Assembly (NCBI RefSeq): GCF_014205155.1
Contig: NZ_JACHMX010000001.1
Location: 1,240,001-1,304,000 of the forward strand
Direction of reading: 5' to 3'
From: Amycolatopsis umgeniensis
Lineage (GTDB): Bacteria > Actinomycetota > Actinomycetes > Mycobacteriales > Pseudonocardiaceae
DNA: 64,000 nucleotides
Shown: positions 35,751 through 52,950 of the stretch, piece after piece
Numbering within the stretch: the first letter of the stretch is position 1
How the letters are laid out: each line of letters opens with the position of its first letter
The notes under the pieces: generated by a model
Database searches by the model: none
Seen by the model: the letters and a program-made list of their open reading frames with translations, nothing else
What the model was told of the DNA's origin: nothing
Made by a program: the position numbers and the translations under genes

Positions 35751-36749
35751 GTGTTCGGCAAGCGCTATGCCGCATCGATGATCAATCGCAGTGCGGAGAA
35801 CGAACCGGATCGCCGCCGTTTCCTGCGCGCCGCGGGGGTGACCGGGCTCGGTGTCGTCGGGGCGGGAGCCCTCGGCGGCCTGGCAGGCCCCGCCGCCTCC
35901 GCCGTGACCCGTCCTGCTGTCGCGGAGGCCGCGGCCGAGGGAGTCAGTGACGGCGCGGTGCTCAACTTCGCGCTGAACCTCGAATACCTCGAGGCCGAGT
36001 TCTACCTCCACGCCGTCACCGGGAAGGGACTCGCCGACTCCCAGACCACCGGAACCGGCACCCGGGGCGGGGTCACCGGCGGGCGGGCGGTGAAATTCAA
36101 GACGAAGGCCGCGAAACAGTACGCCCAGGAGATCGCCGGCGACGAGAAGGCGCACGTCGAGTTCCTGCGCACCGCGCTCGGAGCCGCGGCGGTCAGCCGT
36201 CCGGCGATCGACCTGCAGGCCAGCTTCACGGCCGCCGCACAGGCGGCGGGGCTGGTCAAGAAGGGGCAGAGTTTCGACGCGTTCGCCTGCGAGGAGAACT
36301 TCCTGCTCGCGGCCTACCTGTTCGAAGACGTCGGCGTCACCGCCTACAAGGGCGCCGCGCCGCTGATCAGCAACAAGACCTACCTCGAAGCCGCGGCGGG
36401 GATCCTCGCCGTCGAGGCCTATCACGCCGCGAACATCCGCACGGCGCTCTACCAGCACACCGGCGGTCTCCTCGGGCTCGGTCTCCTCGGCCGGGATCTC
36501 CGCGAAGCCAGCGTCAAACTCTCCGACGCCCGTGACAGCCTCGACGGCACCGCCGACCTCGACCAAGGCGTCGTCGACAAGAACGGCCGCGCCAACATCG
36601 TGCCGACGGACGGCAACGGCATCGCCTACAGCCGTTCCCCCGGACAGGTCCTCAACATCGTCTACCTGACCCCCAAGGCCGCCACCTCCGGCGGTTTCTT
36701 CCCCAAGGGCGTCAACGGCGACGTCAACACCAGCGCAGCCAACGGCTGA
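35751..36749 (+). CDS. Tat-exported ferritin-like domain protein
   Basis: The 332-residue protein has a twin-arginine signal ([20 protein letters not shown]) ending near residue 50. A ferritin-like four-helix domain follows (about 65-260). It contains [38 protein letters not shown] and [10 protein letters not shown], carrying the Glu/His pairs of a di-iron site. The C-terminal ~70 residues are Gly-rich. GTG at 35751 has GGAAGGAGA upstream. Related proteins occur near surface or stress loci; the actual role is unknown. It is convergent with the cation exchanger gene. Confidence 0.85.
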   Translation: MFGKRYAASMINRSAENEPDRRRFLRAAGVTGLGVVGAGALGGLAGPAASAVTRPAVAEAAAEGVSDGAVLNFALNLEYLEAEFYLHAVTGKGLADSQTTGTGTRGGVTGGRAVKFKTKAAKQYAQEIAGDEKAHVEFLRTALGAAAVSRPAIDLQASFTAAAQAAGLVKKGQSFDAFACEENFLLAAYLFEDVGVTAYKGAAPLISNKTYLEAAAGILAVEAYHAANIRTALYQHTGGLLGLGLLGRDLREASVKLSDARDSLDGTADLDQGVVDKNGRANIVPTDGNGIAYSRSPGQVLNIVYLTPKAATSGGFFPKGVNGDVNTSAANG

Positions 36750-36756
36750 TCGGAGC

Positions 36757-37992
36757 TCATCTGACCGAAACCCGCTGCCGCCGTTCCGCCGCGTCCCGTC
36801 CGGGTGCACGGCGGAACGGCGCCGCCAGGGTCGGCACGAGATGGCGACGGTTGCGAATCAGGGCGGCGAGCGCGATGACCGCGTAGACACCGCACAGGAC
36901 GTAGCGCGCGGTCTGACCGGGCAGCGCGAACTGCACCGCGAACAGGCCGAGCAGGGTCCAGGCTGCCCAGCGCGGAAAGCGCAACGCGAGCAGGGCGGCG
37001 ACACCGAGCAGGGTCTGGGTGGCGGTGAGGAGGAATTCTTCGATCTGCCGCGCGTCCAGACGCAGCGCGCTCCCTCCGCCGCCGAAGACGTAGGCGATCG
37101 GCAGGCTGCCGACGAGCAGCGTCCATTGGTTGACCTTGCTGGAAAGCAGGGTGCCGATCGCCGCGTCGCCCTTGCCGCGCAGCGCGAACAGGATCGCCAC
37201 GATGAACTCCGGCGCCTCCGACGCCAGCGGTGCGAGCCATTGCACGAGCAGGAAACGGTCGATGCCCAGTTCCGTCCCGACGGCGATCAGATTGTGCGCG
37301 AACGGTTCCGCGCTCGCGAGGATGACGACGGCCGCGAACACGAACAGCGTCGTCACCAGGATCCGGCGAGGTCGCTTGGCCAGCCCGCCGAGGGTCGCGG
37401 CCGGTCCGACCAGCTCCGGTTCGCCGGGTTCGGCGCGGGAGACCTTCCACAGGTAGAACACGAAGAAGCCCAGTAGCGCGAAACCCAGGACCAGCGAGAT
37501 CCGCCCGGTCACCGGGATGACGAACGCGACGATCGAAGCGATCGCGAGGAAGCCGAGTTCGACCCGGTACGGCGAATCGAGCACCAGCTCCCGCACCGTG
37601 GCACCACTGCGCTTCTTGGCGACGGCGAGCGCGATCAGCACGACGGTGGACCAGCCGAGGCCGAGCAGCAGCCGGTTGGAGCCGGTCATGTTCGCCGCGG
37701 CATAGGCGACGTACTCGGGATTCGAGCCCGCGGTGTAGGCGAAATACAGGTCGACCGCGTATTCGGGGAGCACCGCGATGACCGCCAGGACGGCGATCGC
37801 GAGCCCGCCGGAGATGTCCACCTGCGCGGCCTCCGCCGCCCAGGCGAGAAGGAAGGACGCCGCGACGACGGCCAGCCCGAACAGCAGCAGACCGGCCACC
37901 GCACCCGGTTCGGCGCCGGAGAACCGCACCACGAGGGCGGGTGCGGTCAGGGCGGCGCACAGGCCGATCGGCCTCAGTCGTTTGACGATCAC
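36757..37992 (-). CDS. Sodium/calcium-type cation exchanger
   Basis: This 411-residue membrane protein has about 11 helices with the inverted-repeat NCX/CaCA architecture. VIAVLPEYAVDLYFAYTAG and WLAPLASEAPEFIVAILFAL are the two alpha-repeats, each with the acidic residue expected to bind the cation. It probably exchanges calcium, sodium or protons. The start is GTG at 37992 with a weak ribosome site. It ends 8 bases from the convergent ferritin-like gene. Confidence 0.85.
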   Translation of the reverse strand: MIVKRLRPIGLCAALTAPALVVRFSGAEPGAVAGLLLFGLAVVAASFLLAWAAEAAQVDISGGLAIAVLAVIAVLPEYAVDLYFAYTAGSNPEYVAYAAANMTGSNRLLLGLGWSTVVLIALAVAKKRSGATVRELVLDSPYRVELGFLAIASIVAFVIPVTGRISLVLGFALLGFFVFYLWKVSRAEPGEPELVGPAATLGGLAKRPRRILVTTLFVFAAVVILASAEPFAHNLIAVGTELGIDRFLLVQWLAPLASEAPEFIVAILFALRGKGDAAIGTLLSSKVNQWTLLVGSLPIAYVFGGGGSALRLDARQIEEFLLTATQTLLGVAALLALRFPRWAAWTLLGLFAVQFALPGQTARYVLCGVYAVIALAALIRNRRHLVPTLAAPFRRAPGRDAAERRQRVSVR

Positions 37993-38154
37993 GAACTGAG
38001 GTTCCCGTCGGCGACCGGGTTACCACAACCGTTTCCTTCTTCGCCGTCCCGGCGAGAATTCCCTTGCGGGGCAAGGAAAACAGAAGATCGTCATGCCGAA
38101 ATCCGGACGTCGTCCCGCCGGAGTACGCGGGCGGGCCTGCGCGGACATGACGGA

Positions 38155-38190
38155 TCCCCGGTATCCGCGAGCTCTCGCGGATACCGGGGA
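38155..38190. terminator. Perfect 16-bp hairpin
   Basis: TCCCCGGTATCCGCGA (38155-38170) pairs fully with 38175-38190 around a 4-base loop. It lies 12 bases past the stop of the leftward small gene, the right place for a terminator. No T-run follows. The remaining 37993-38154 space shows no gene. Confidence 0.7.
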
Positions 38191-38202
38191 GACCGGGGGC
38201 TG

Positions 38203-38499
38203 TCAGCCCCGGGCGTTCGGGTCGATCACGCCGCCCGCCAGTCCGGTGGCGGCGTCACCGAAGGCACCGGTCGAGTCGACGACGCCCTGCCCGGCCGCGG
38301 TGGCCGAGTCGACGGCGTCCTGTCCCGCGGTGGTGGCGCTCTCGGCGAGGCCCTGGCCGGTCGCGGCCAGGTCGCCGGCGGACTGGGTGGCCTGGTCCGC
38401 GGCGCCGGAAAGGTCGACACCGGTCAGTTCGCCGACCTTGTCGCCCGCGCCACCCAGCAGTTCGGCGGCCTTCTCCTTCAGCGAGTCGAACAGGCTCAT
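38203..38499 (-). CDS. Small Ala-rich amphipathic helical protein
   Basis: The 98-residue product is low in complexity: the motif (A/T)AGQ-(D/G)-x-VDS recurs at about 10-residue spacing. It opens MSLFDSLKEKAAELLGGAGDK. A long amphipathic helix is likely. Some similar actinobacterial proteins are annotated as antitoxin-like, but I see no toxin partner. GAGGAG lies 10 bases before the ATG at 38499. A longer frame upstream is not supported by a ribosome site. Confidence 0.6.
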   Translation of the reverse strand: MSLFDSLKEKAAELLGGAGDKVGELTGVDLSGAADQATQSAGDLAATGQGLAESATTAGQDAVDSATAAGQGVVDSTGAFGDAATGLAGGVIDPNARG

Positions 38500-38624
38500 C
38501 AGGGGTACTCCTCGGATCGATCGTGCGGGGGCGGCTGAAAGTCCACCGTACAGGACAAATCGGGCACGGTGCGCAGTCGCCACGACTCGACGCCACCTCG
38601 GACAGGTGACTACCGGGAAGTTAC

Positions 38625-39257
38625 TCAGAGACAAGGCGGCCGGTAGCGATCGATCGCGAGGCCGCGGAAGGCGAGTTCGTTCGGGGTCTTGCCGACGAAG
38701 ACCAAGCCTCGCGCTTCGGTCAGCGCCGAGGCGAAGGAGTACGTGGGCTTGCCCAGTTCGGGCAGTGTCGTCCACGCGTCGGGCGCGAAGCTGAAGAACT
38801 TCTTCACGAGCTTCCCGCCTGTCGACGGCACCTTCGTGAGCCACTTGTCGCCGCCGCTCCAGTGCGAGGCCGGGCGCAGCTGGACGTACAGGTCGTCCGT
38901 GGCGCTGTAGGTCATCCAGAAGCCCTTGGACTTCGAAAGATCCGCCTGCGCCTCGAACTGATTCCCCAGCCAGACGACCACCACGTGCCACTCGGCGTTG
39001 AGGAAGGCCACCTTGGCCGCGTAGCCGCCGCGCTCGCGGACGAGCAGGCTGCCGGTCGGCGGAACCGTGGTGCCCTCACCGGAGGCGAGCCACTGCTGCA
39101 ACCGGTCGATCGACGGGGTCTCGCATTCGCAGCCATGCCGCGGCGGATGCCCGCCGGACGCGTTGGCGACGGCCCCGGGGCCGATCAGCGAGAGCAGAAG
39201 CGCCGACGCGATCACCGCGAGCGTCCGGCCGAAAGGAATCTTGGATCCTCCGCGCAT
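38625..39257 (-). CDS. Secreted protein of unknown function
   Basis: This 210-residue product has an N-terminal signal (FGRTLAVIASALLLSLIGPG, cut near residue 34). The mature domain has two early Cys (HGCECETP) and is beta-rich (LVRERGGYAAKVAFLNAEWHVVVVWLGNQF). No known enzymatic motif is visible. It is separated from the TetR gene by 54 bases and from the small Ala-rich gene by 125. Confidence 0.7.
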   Translation of the reverse strand: MRGGSKIPFGRTLAVIASALLLSLIGPGAVANASGGHPPRHGCECETPSIDRLQQWLASGEGTTVPPTGSLLVRERGGYAAKVAFLNAEWHVVVVWLGNQFEAQADLSKSKGFWMTYSATDDLYVQLRPASHWSGGDKWLTKVPSTGGKLVKKFFSFAPDAWTTLPELGKPTYSFASALTEARGLVFVGKTPNELAFRGLAIDRYRPPCL

Positions 39258-39311
39258 GCCCGGAAGTTAGCACAGCGATCACCGAAAACGTTCGTACGGC
39301 GGGAAAGCCGG

Positions 39312-39917
39312 TCACGATGCCCCGCTGAGCGGGACTTGTCCTTTGTGGACCGTCAGGAGGTCGTCCACCTCGGAAGCGAAGAACACGGCGGGGTCGAACT
39401 CCATGCCGGCGAAGTGCCCGGCGAGTTCGAGGGACAGCACGCCATGGAGCCTGGTCCAGAACTTCATGGCGCGACGGAGAACCGTGGACGGCACCCGAGG
39501 GTCGCCCGGACACGCGGCGTGTACCTCGAGCAGTGCGGCCATGATCTCGTCCGAAATCTTCGCGGTGTCGTCGGGCGCGTGGTAGCCGGGGATGGGCGTG
39601 CCGTAGACGAACAGGTATCGCTGCGGGTCCGCCAGCGCCCACTCCCTGATGGCGTGAGCGACTTCGGCCACGCCGCCCGACCCCGCGGCGGCCTGGACGG
39701 TGTCGGCGAGACTTCGATAGGCGTCGCGGATGAGGTCCGTGATCAGGTCGTCGCGGCTGGCGAAGTACCGGTACAGCGCCGGGCCGCTCATGCCCACGTG
39801 CTTGGCGATCGCGTTGAGGGACAGGGCGGACACGCCCGTCGTGGCCAGTTGCTCCCACGCGTACCGCTTGATCTCCACGCGCACCTGAGTCCGGTAGCGC
39901 TCACGCGAGGTCTCCAT
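39312..39917 (-). CDS. TetR-family regulator with WHG-type C-terminal domain
   Basis: This 201-residue repressor has an N-terminal HTH (about 12-58; LSLNAIAKHVGMSGPALYRYFASRDDLI). The C-terminal effector domain has the FWTRLHGVLSLELAGHF stretch that names the WHG family. AAGGAG lies 7 bases ahead of the start. It diverges from the SRPBCC protein gene. Direct repeats in the 122-base intergenic space are candidate operators for it. Confidence 0.93.
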   Translation of the reverse strand: METSRERYRTQVRVEIKRYAWEQLATTGVSALSLNAIAKHVGMSGPALYRYFASRDDLITDLIRDAYRSLADTVQAAAGSGGVAEVAHAIREWALADPQRYLFVYGTPIPGYHAPDDTAKISDEIMAALLEVHAACPGDPRVPSTVLRRAMKFWTRLHGVLSLELAGHFAGMEFDPAVFFASEVDDLLTVHKGQVPLSGAS

Positions 39918-39940
39918 CGGGCACTCCTTCCGAGCTCGGC

Positions 39941-39997
39941 TAGTTAGAGGTTATCACTTTCACTATTGACACTCACAGAGTTGTAGTTATAGGTTCT
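39941..39997. promoter_or_regulatory. Candidate TetR operators and the divergent promoter
   Basis: TAGTTAGAGGTTAT (39941-39954) and TAGTTATAGGTTCT (39984-39997) are near-identical direct repeats 43 bases apart. The second also forms a GTTA...TAAC palindrome. Between them TTGACA (39966-39971) and TATAGG (39988-39993), 16 bases apart, form a good promoter for the rightward operon, and the second repeat covers its -10. Binding there by the divergent TetR protein would repress transcription. Confidence 0.6.
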
Positions 39998-40039
39998 AAC
40001 TATCGCAAGCGGCACTAACCATCGAGCAAGGAGAAAGCC

Positions 40040-40660
40040 ATGTCGAACACCCGGAAGACTCTCCGCCGCACCGCCGCACTCGCCCTCCCGCTGGCGATCG
40101 GCCTGCTGAGCGGCGCCGTCACCCCGGCGCAGGCCGCCACCACCGCTCCGGCGCCGCTTTCGTGCCAGGGCAAGACGATCGACACGAAGGCCCCGATCCA
40201 CTACCGGACCGAAACCCTGATCAAGGCTCCCCTGAGCAAGATCTGGCGGCTGCAGACCGACGTCGAGCGCTGGCCGTCCTGGCAGGAGCCGGTGCTGAGC
40301 AACGAGCGGCTGGACCGGGGCCCGCTCCGGAAGAACTCGCGGTTCCGCTGGACCACCCCGGTGCCCGCCACGGCCACGACCCCCGCCACCACGCTGTCGA
40401 TCACCTCGACCGTCCACCAGTTCCAGCGCGGCGAATGCCTCCGCTGGAGCGGGCCCGCGATCGGCGAAGGGCTCGCCATCGACAACGGCATCCACGTCTG
40501 GAACTTCACCGAGGTCAAGGGCGGCGTGCTGGTCCGCACCGAGGAGAACTGGTCGGGCGCCCAGGTCGAGGCCGACGTGCCCACCTCGACCCGATTCCTC
40601 GGAATGGGCCTCGAAGCCTGGCTGAAGGACCTCAAGGCCACCGCCGAATCCCACTGCTGA
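40040..40660 (+). CDS. Secreted SRPBCC (polyketide cyclase/START-like) protein
   Basis: This 206-residue protein has a signal peptide (RRTAALALPLAIGLLSGAV, ending at AQA near residue 33). An SRPBCC domain follows: IHYRTETLIKAPLSKIWRLQTDVERWPSWQEP is the typical opening, and a C-terminal helix ends WLKDLKATAESHC. The fold makes a hydrophobic pocket for a small ligand; export is unusual for the family but occurs. Ribosome site AAGGAG. It is followed 31 bases later by a small membrane protein in the same transcript. Confidence 0.85.
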   Translation: MSNTRKTLRRTAALALPLAIGLLSGAVTPAQAATTAPAPLSCQGKTIDTKAPIHYRTETLIKAPLSKIWRLQTDVERWPSWQEPVLSNERLDRGPLRKNSRFRWTTPVPATATTPATTLSITSTVHQFQRGECLRWSGPAIGEGLAIDNGIHVWNFTEVKGGVLVRTEENWSGAQVEADVPTSTRFLGMGLEAWLKDLKATAESHC

Positions 40661-40691
40661 CCGACCACCCCGAAACCTTCAGGAGGAAACG

Positions 40692-41057
40692 ATGTCCACC
40701 CAGACGCTCGACCGCGAAACCACCGTTCGCCGCGCCCCGCGCTCCGTCATCATCTCGGCCTGGGCCGTCCCGGTCATGATCATCGGCCAGTTCGCGATGC
40801 TCGCGATCGTCCCGGTCGCCCTCGTCCTGATCGGCACCCTGCGCGACGCCCGCCTCAAGGCGCTCCGCTGGGGCGCGATCGCCCTCACCGCGGCCTACGC
40901 CACACCCTTGGCGCTCTGGGCGATCGGACCCGAACGGGCACAGAGTCTCTCCAAGGACATGCATCCGGTGTTCGCCGCGATCATCGTCGGCGTGGGCGTC
41001 GCCTTCGCGATCGCCTACCACCTCCTGCGCCGGAAAGCCCGCACCGAGGCCGCCTGA
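40692..41057 (+). CDS. Small three-helix membrane protein
   Basis: The 121-residue product has three predicted helices (about 23-46, 57-77 and 94-111) and a short basic N-terminus. CAGGAGGAAACG precedes the ATG. It is the second gene of the TetR-linked unit and is followed by a clear terminator. No family function is known to me. Confidence 0.8.
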   Translation: MSTQTLDRETTVRRAPRSVIISAWAVPVMIIGQFAMLAIVPVALVLIGTLRDARLKALRWGAIALTAAYATPLALWAIGPERAQSLSKDMHPVFAAIIVGVGVAFAIAYHLLRRKARTEAA

Positions 41058-41073
41058 CGACGATCGCGCGATC

Positions 41074-41102
41074 AGCCACGAGCCGCCCGCTCGTGGCTTT
41101 TT
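41074..41102 (+). terminator. Rho-independent terminator
   Basis: A perfect 10-base stem (AGCCACGAGC at 41074-41083, GCTCGTGGCT at 41089-41098) with a 5-base loop is followed by TTTTT. It lies 16 bases after the stop of the small membrane protein gene and ends the TetR-controlled unit. Confidence 0.9.
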
Positions 41103-41154
41103 CGCGTCCGCCACACCCCTCGTACGGAGTAGAGCCGCGGCTTGATCATTATGA

Positions 41155-41173
41155 TTAGCTATGCCTAACCTAA
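41155..41173. promoter_or_regulatory. Iron box (DmdR/IdeR site) upstream of the glycosyltransferase gene
   Basis: TTAGCTATGCCTAACCTAA matches the actinobacterial iron-box consensus TTAGGTTAGGCTAACCTAA at all but four of 19 positions (one of these is the central G/C). It lies 28 bases before the ATG at 41202, so iron-loaded DmdR/IdeR would shut off the gene. A second such site is at 44206-44224. Confidence 0.72.
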
Positions 41174-41201
41174 CTAACTTCAGGTGAGGGCTCGACCACT
41201 C

Positions 41202-43118
41202 ATGACCACTTCGCTTTCCACCGCCGTGGACACTCCAGCGGAGGTCCCCGCCCGCTCCCCCGGCAGAGGGCACCGGCTCGTCTTGGCCGCGATCCTCCTC
41301 GTCAGCACTGCTTGGTACGGCTGGGGGATCTGGGAACTCGGCTACGGCTATCCGTACTACAGCGCCGCCGTCGAATCGATGTCCGGCAGCTGGACCGGCT
41401 TCCTCTTCGGTTCGGTGGATCCACTCGGCGTGGTGACGGTGGACAAACCACCGATGGGATTGTGGATCCAGGTGCTTTCGGTACAGGCGCTGGGTTTCCA
41501 CGGCTGGGCACTGATACTGCCGCAGGTGCTGGAGGGGGTGGCGACGGTCTGGGTGCTGTTCCTGACCGTCCGCCGCTGGCAGGGTGAACGGGTCGCGTTG
41601 CTCGCCGCCGCGCTCTTCTCCTGCACGCCGATCGTCGTCGCGGTGATCCGCGACAACATGCCGGATCCCTTGCTGTTCCTGCTGTTGGTGAGCGCGGCGT
41701 ACGCGGTGACGCGAGCGATCGACGACCCCGGCCGCGAACGTCGCTGGATGCTGCTGGCCGCGGTGTTCCTCGGCTGCGCGTTCACCACGAAGATGGTCCA
41801 GGCGTGGCTTGTCCTGCCCGCCTTGGCTTTGGCCTATCTGGTGGGCTCGTCGTCAGGAGTCCGCGCGAAGGCGCTGACGACCGCTTTGGCCACCGGGGTC
41901 CTCGCGGTCACGTCCTTCTGGTGGGTCGTGGTGGTGGACCTCTGGCCGGGCCCGAAGCCGTACATCGGCAGCAGCGCCGACGGCTCCGCCCGTGATCTCG
42001 TCTTCGGTTACAACGGCTTGGGCCGGATCGTCGGCCAGGACTTCGCGGCGGCGGCCAGCTACGCCGAGGAGCACGGGAAGTCCTTCTACCAAAGCGATCC
42101 CGGGGCGGGAAGACTGCTGGGGACGTCCTTGGGCGGCCAGGCGGGCTGGCTGTTGCCGCTCGCGCTGGCGGCGGTACTGGCGGGTGTCGTCCTGGTGGTC
42201 CTCGGCAGGCGGCCGCCGCGCCGGACGGTGGCGGGGTGGGTGCTCTGGGGCGGCTGGCTTCTCGTGTGCGTGGCCGTGTTCAGCTTCATGCGCGGAATCT
42301 GGCTGCTGTACTACACCGCGGAACTCGCGCCCGCGATCGCCGCGCTGTCCGCGGCGGCCCTGGCCGCGCTGTGGCGGCAGTACCGGGCGGAAGGACGCTG
42401 GTGGCCGTTGCTGCCCACGGTCATCGCCGGTCTCGGTTTTTGGGCCTGGCTCCTGGTGAACCGGGCGCCGGAATGGAACGGCTGGACGGGCATCGTCGTG
42501 GCCGCCGCGACGGCACTGGCCGTCGGTCTCCTCGTACTCGCCAAACTCGGACCGCGCCGCGCCGCCGTCCCGGGGTTCGTGATCGGGCTCGTGGCGATCT
42601 CGGCCGCGCCGGTGGCCTGGTCGACGGCGACCGGTGTCGGCTATTCCGCCGGCTTGCCCATGCTTCCGGCCGCCGGACCGGTTTCCCTGCAGACGGACTA
42701 CCTCGAACCGGCGGTCCGCGACGATCTGAGAGGGCTCCTCGGCGGCTGGGGCGCCCGTGACTTCCGAGCTTCGGCCGGGACCCTCGACGAGACCGGCAAG
42801 GCACTTCTCGGTTACGTGGAACGGGAATCGGGTGACACGCGGGTGACCCTCGCGGTCGAGACCGCCGACACGGCCGCGCCGTTCATCATGGCGACCGACC
42901 GGGCGGTGATCGGCATGGCGGGCTTCACCAACCGCGACCCGGCACCGTCGCCGGACCGGCTCCGGGAGTGGATCGAACGGGGCGAAGTCGCCCACGTTCT
43001 GCTTCTGCCGGAGGAAAAGGGGCAGTACGAGTTCGTGCGCACGACGTGCACCTCCGTGCCGCCCGCGGCGTACGGCGCCGAGGAAGGGCCGGGCGACCTG
43101 TACCGCTGCCGCCTCTGA
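41202..43118 (+). CDS. ArnT/GT39-type membrane glycosyltransferase
   Basis: This 638-residue protein has about 12 helices. The N-terminal periplasmic loop has the GT39/ArnT features (YYSAAVESMSGSWTGFLFGS, then VTVDKPPMGLWIQ with the acidic residue expected in the acceptor site). DNMPDPLLFLLLVSAAYAV continues the pattern. A soluble C-terminal domain (about 500-638) is exported. These enzymes move a sugar from a polyprenyl-phosphate donor to an outside acceptor. ATG 41202 is preferred, with AGGTGAGGG about 10 bases upstream; GTG 41184 is possible. The iron box ahead suggests it is made in iron starvation, in line with the siderophore genes next door. Confidence 0.85.
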   Translation: MTTSLSTAVDTPAEVPARSPGRGHRLVLAAILLVSTAWYGWGIWELGYGYPYYSAAVESMSGSWTGFLFGSVDPLGVVTVDKPPMGLWIQVLSVQALGFHGWALILPQVLEGVATVWVLFLTVRRWQGERVALLAAALFSCTPIVVAVIRDNMPDPLLFLLLVSAAYAVTRAIDDPGRERRWMLLAAVFLGCAFTTKMVQAWLVLPALALAYLVGSSSGVRAKALTTALATGVLAVTSFWWVVVVDLWPGPKPYIGSSADGSARDLVFGYNGLGRIVGQDFAAAASYAEEHGKSFYQSDPGAGRLLGTSLGGQAGWLLPLALAAVLAGVVLVVLGRRPPRRTVAGWVLWGGWLLVCVAVFSFMRGIWLLYYTAELAPAIAALSAAALAALWRQYRAEGRWWPLLPTVIAGLGFWAWLLVNRAPEWNGWTGIVVAAATALAVGLLVLAKLGPRRAAVPGFVIGLVAISAAPVAWSTATGVGYSAGLPMLPAAGPVSLQTDYLEPAVRDDLRGLLGGWGARDFRASAGTLDETGKALLGYVERESGDTRVTLAVETADTAAPFIMATDRAVIGMAGFTNRDPAPSPDRLREWIERGEVAHVLLLPEEKGQYEFVRTTCTSVPPAAYGAEEGPGDLYRCRL

Positions 43119-43124
43119 ACCGGT

Positions 43125-43179
43125 GTCCGTGAAGGCCTCCTTCCCTACTTTCAGAGTAGGGAAGGAGGCCTTCACGGAC
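43125..43179. repeat. Intergenic palindrome, GTGAAGG/CCTTCAC family, copy 5
   Basis: Perfect 25-base arms (43125-43149 and 43155-43179) enclose a 5-base loop. It fills the gap between the stops of two convergent genes and probably terminates both. This is the best-preserved copy together with copy 1. Confidence 0.88.
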
Positions 43180-43193
43180 TTGGTCCAAGCGGC

Positions 43194-44168
43194 TCAGAAG
43201 CCCTTGAGGATCTGCTCGATCTCGTCCTGGAAGGACATCGCGGCCTTGTAGTGGAGCGCGTAGAAGTTACCGGTCGGCAGGGATTTGCCCGCCTTGACCG
43301 CCCGCAGACCCTGGTACGCGGGCAGATCGATGATCTGCTGGGTGTCCGCGCCCGCCTTGCCCTGGTAGTCGGCCTGGTACAGGATCACGTCGGCTTCGTT
43401 GAGCTTGTCCAGGTTCTCGGTCGAGAACTCCGGGGTGTTCTCCTTCGGGTCGGTGATGCCGGCCCGCGCGAACTGGACGCCGAGGTCCTTGAGGATGGTG
43501 CCGCCCCAGGATTCGTCCAGGTTCAGGTACCACTTTCCGCCGCCGCCGTTGATCAGCGCGAACTTGACCTTGGACAGCTTGTCCGCGTAGGTCGAGCGGA
43601 TCTGGGCGGCGCGATCCTCGTACTGCTTCTTGAGCGCTTCGGCCTCGGGCTTCTTGCCGACCGCGTCGGCGGCCTGGATGACCCACTGCGGCCACGCGAC
43701 ACCGGGTTCGCCCGCGGCGCCGCCGAGGATCGCCGTCGGCGCGAGCTTCTGGTAGTCCTCGATCTTGTGCTTCTCCAGGGAGAGGAACTTGTTGCCGAGG
43801 ATCAGATCCGGCCCCTGCGCGCCGACCTGCTCGATGTCGATCTCCATCGAGCCGCCGACCTTGGGCGCCTTGGTGTACTCGTCGGCGTAGGCCGGGAACA
43901 CCGCGAAACTGTCGGTGTAGCCGGACGCCGTGGCCTTGGGGTGCACACCGACGTCCAGTAGCCCGAAGTAGGTGTACTGGTCGAGCGCGACCACCGATTT
44001 GGGCTGGACCGGGATCTGCACCTGACCGCTCGGGGTGTCGAACGGCCTGGTGGCACCGGCGCTGCCGGCGCTGTCGTCGGTCGAGCCGCAGGCGGCGGTG
44101 CCCAGAGCCAGTGCGGCAGCCGAAACCACGGCGACCGTCGTACGCCACTTCTGGAACTGCGTCCTCAC
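43194..44168 (-). CDS. Iron-siderophore ABC transporter binding lipoprotein
   Basis: This 324-residue FepB/FhuD-type (type 3) binding protein has a signal with lipobox GTAAC (Cys near residue 27). The two lobes are joined by a long helix (about 180-200). Family patterns are PKSVVALDQYTYFGLLDVGV and PDLILGNKFLSLEKHKIEDYQKLAPTAI. It captures the ferric siderophore outside the cell for uptake; the permease and ATPase are not in the window. The start is GTG with AGAGGTAGG upstream, and an iron box lies 38 bases ahead. It follows the NRPS pair and probably recognises their product. Confidence 0.93.
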   Translation of the reverse strand: MRTQFQKWRTTVAVVSAAALALGTAACGSTDDSAGSAGATRPFDTPSGQVQIPVQPKSVVALDQYTYFGLLDVGVHPKATASGYTDSFAVFPAYADEYTKAPKVGGSMEIDIEQVGAQGPDLILGNKFLSLEKHKIEDYQKLAPTAILGGAAGEPGVAWPQWVIQAADAVGKKPEAEALKKQYEDRAAQIRSTYADKLSKVKFALINGGGGKWYLNLDESWGGTILKDLGVQFARAGITDPKENTPEFSTENLDKLNEADVILYQADYQGKAGADTQQIIDLPAYQGLRAVKAGKSLPTGNFYALHYKAAMSFQDEIEQILKGF

Positions 44169-44205
44169 GACGCCTACCTCTCTGTCAAGCGAACATCAGC
44201 CTTAA

Positions 44206-44220
44206 TTAGGGCAGGCTATC

Positions 44221-44224
<4 letters not shown>
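44206..44224. promoter_or_regulatory. Iron box (DmdR/IdeR site) upstream of the siderophore-binding protein gene
   Basis: TTAGGGCAGGCTATCCTAA matches the consensus TTAGGTTAGGCTAACCTAA at 16 of 19 positions. It overlaps the last codons of the NRPS gene and sits 38 bases before the binding-protein start, so it gives that gene its own iron-controlled promoter. Confidence 0.75.
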
Positions 44225-52946
<8,722 letters not shown>

Positions 52947-52950
<4 letters not shown>

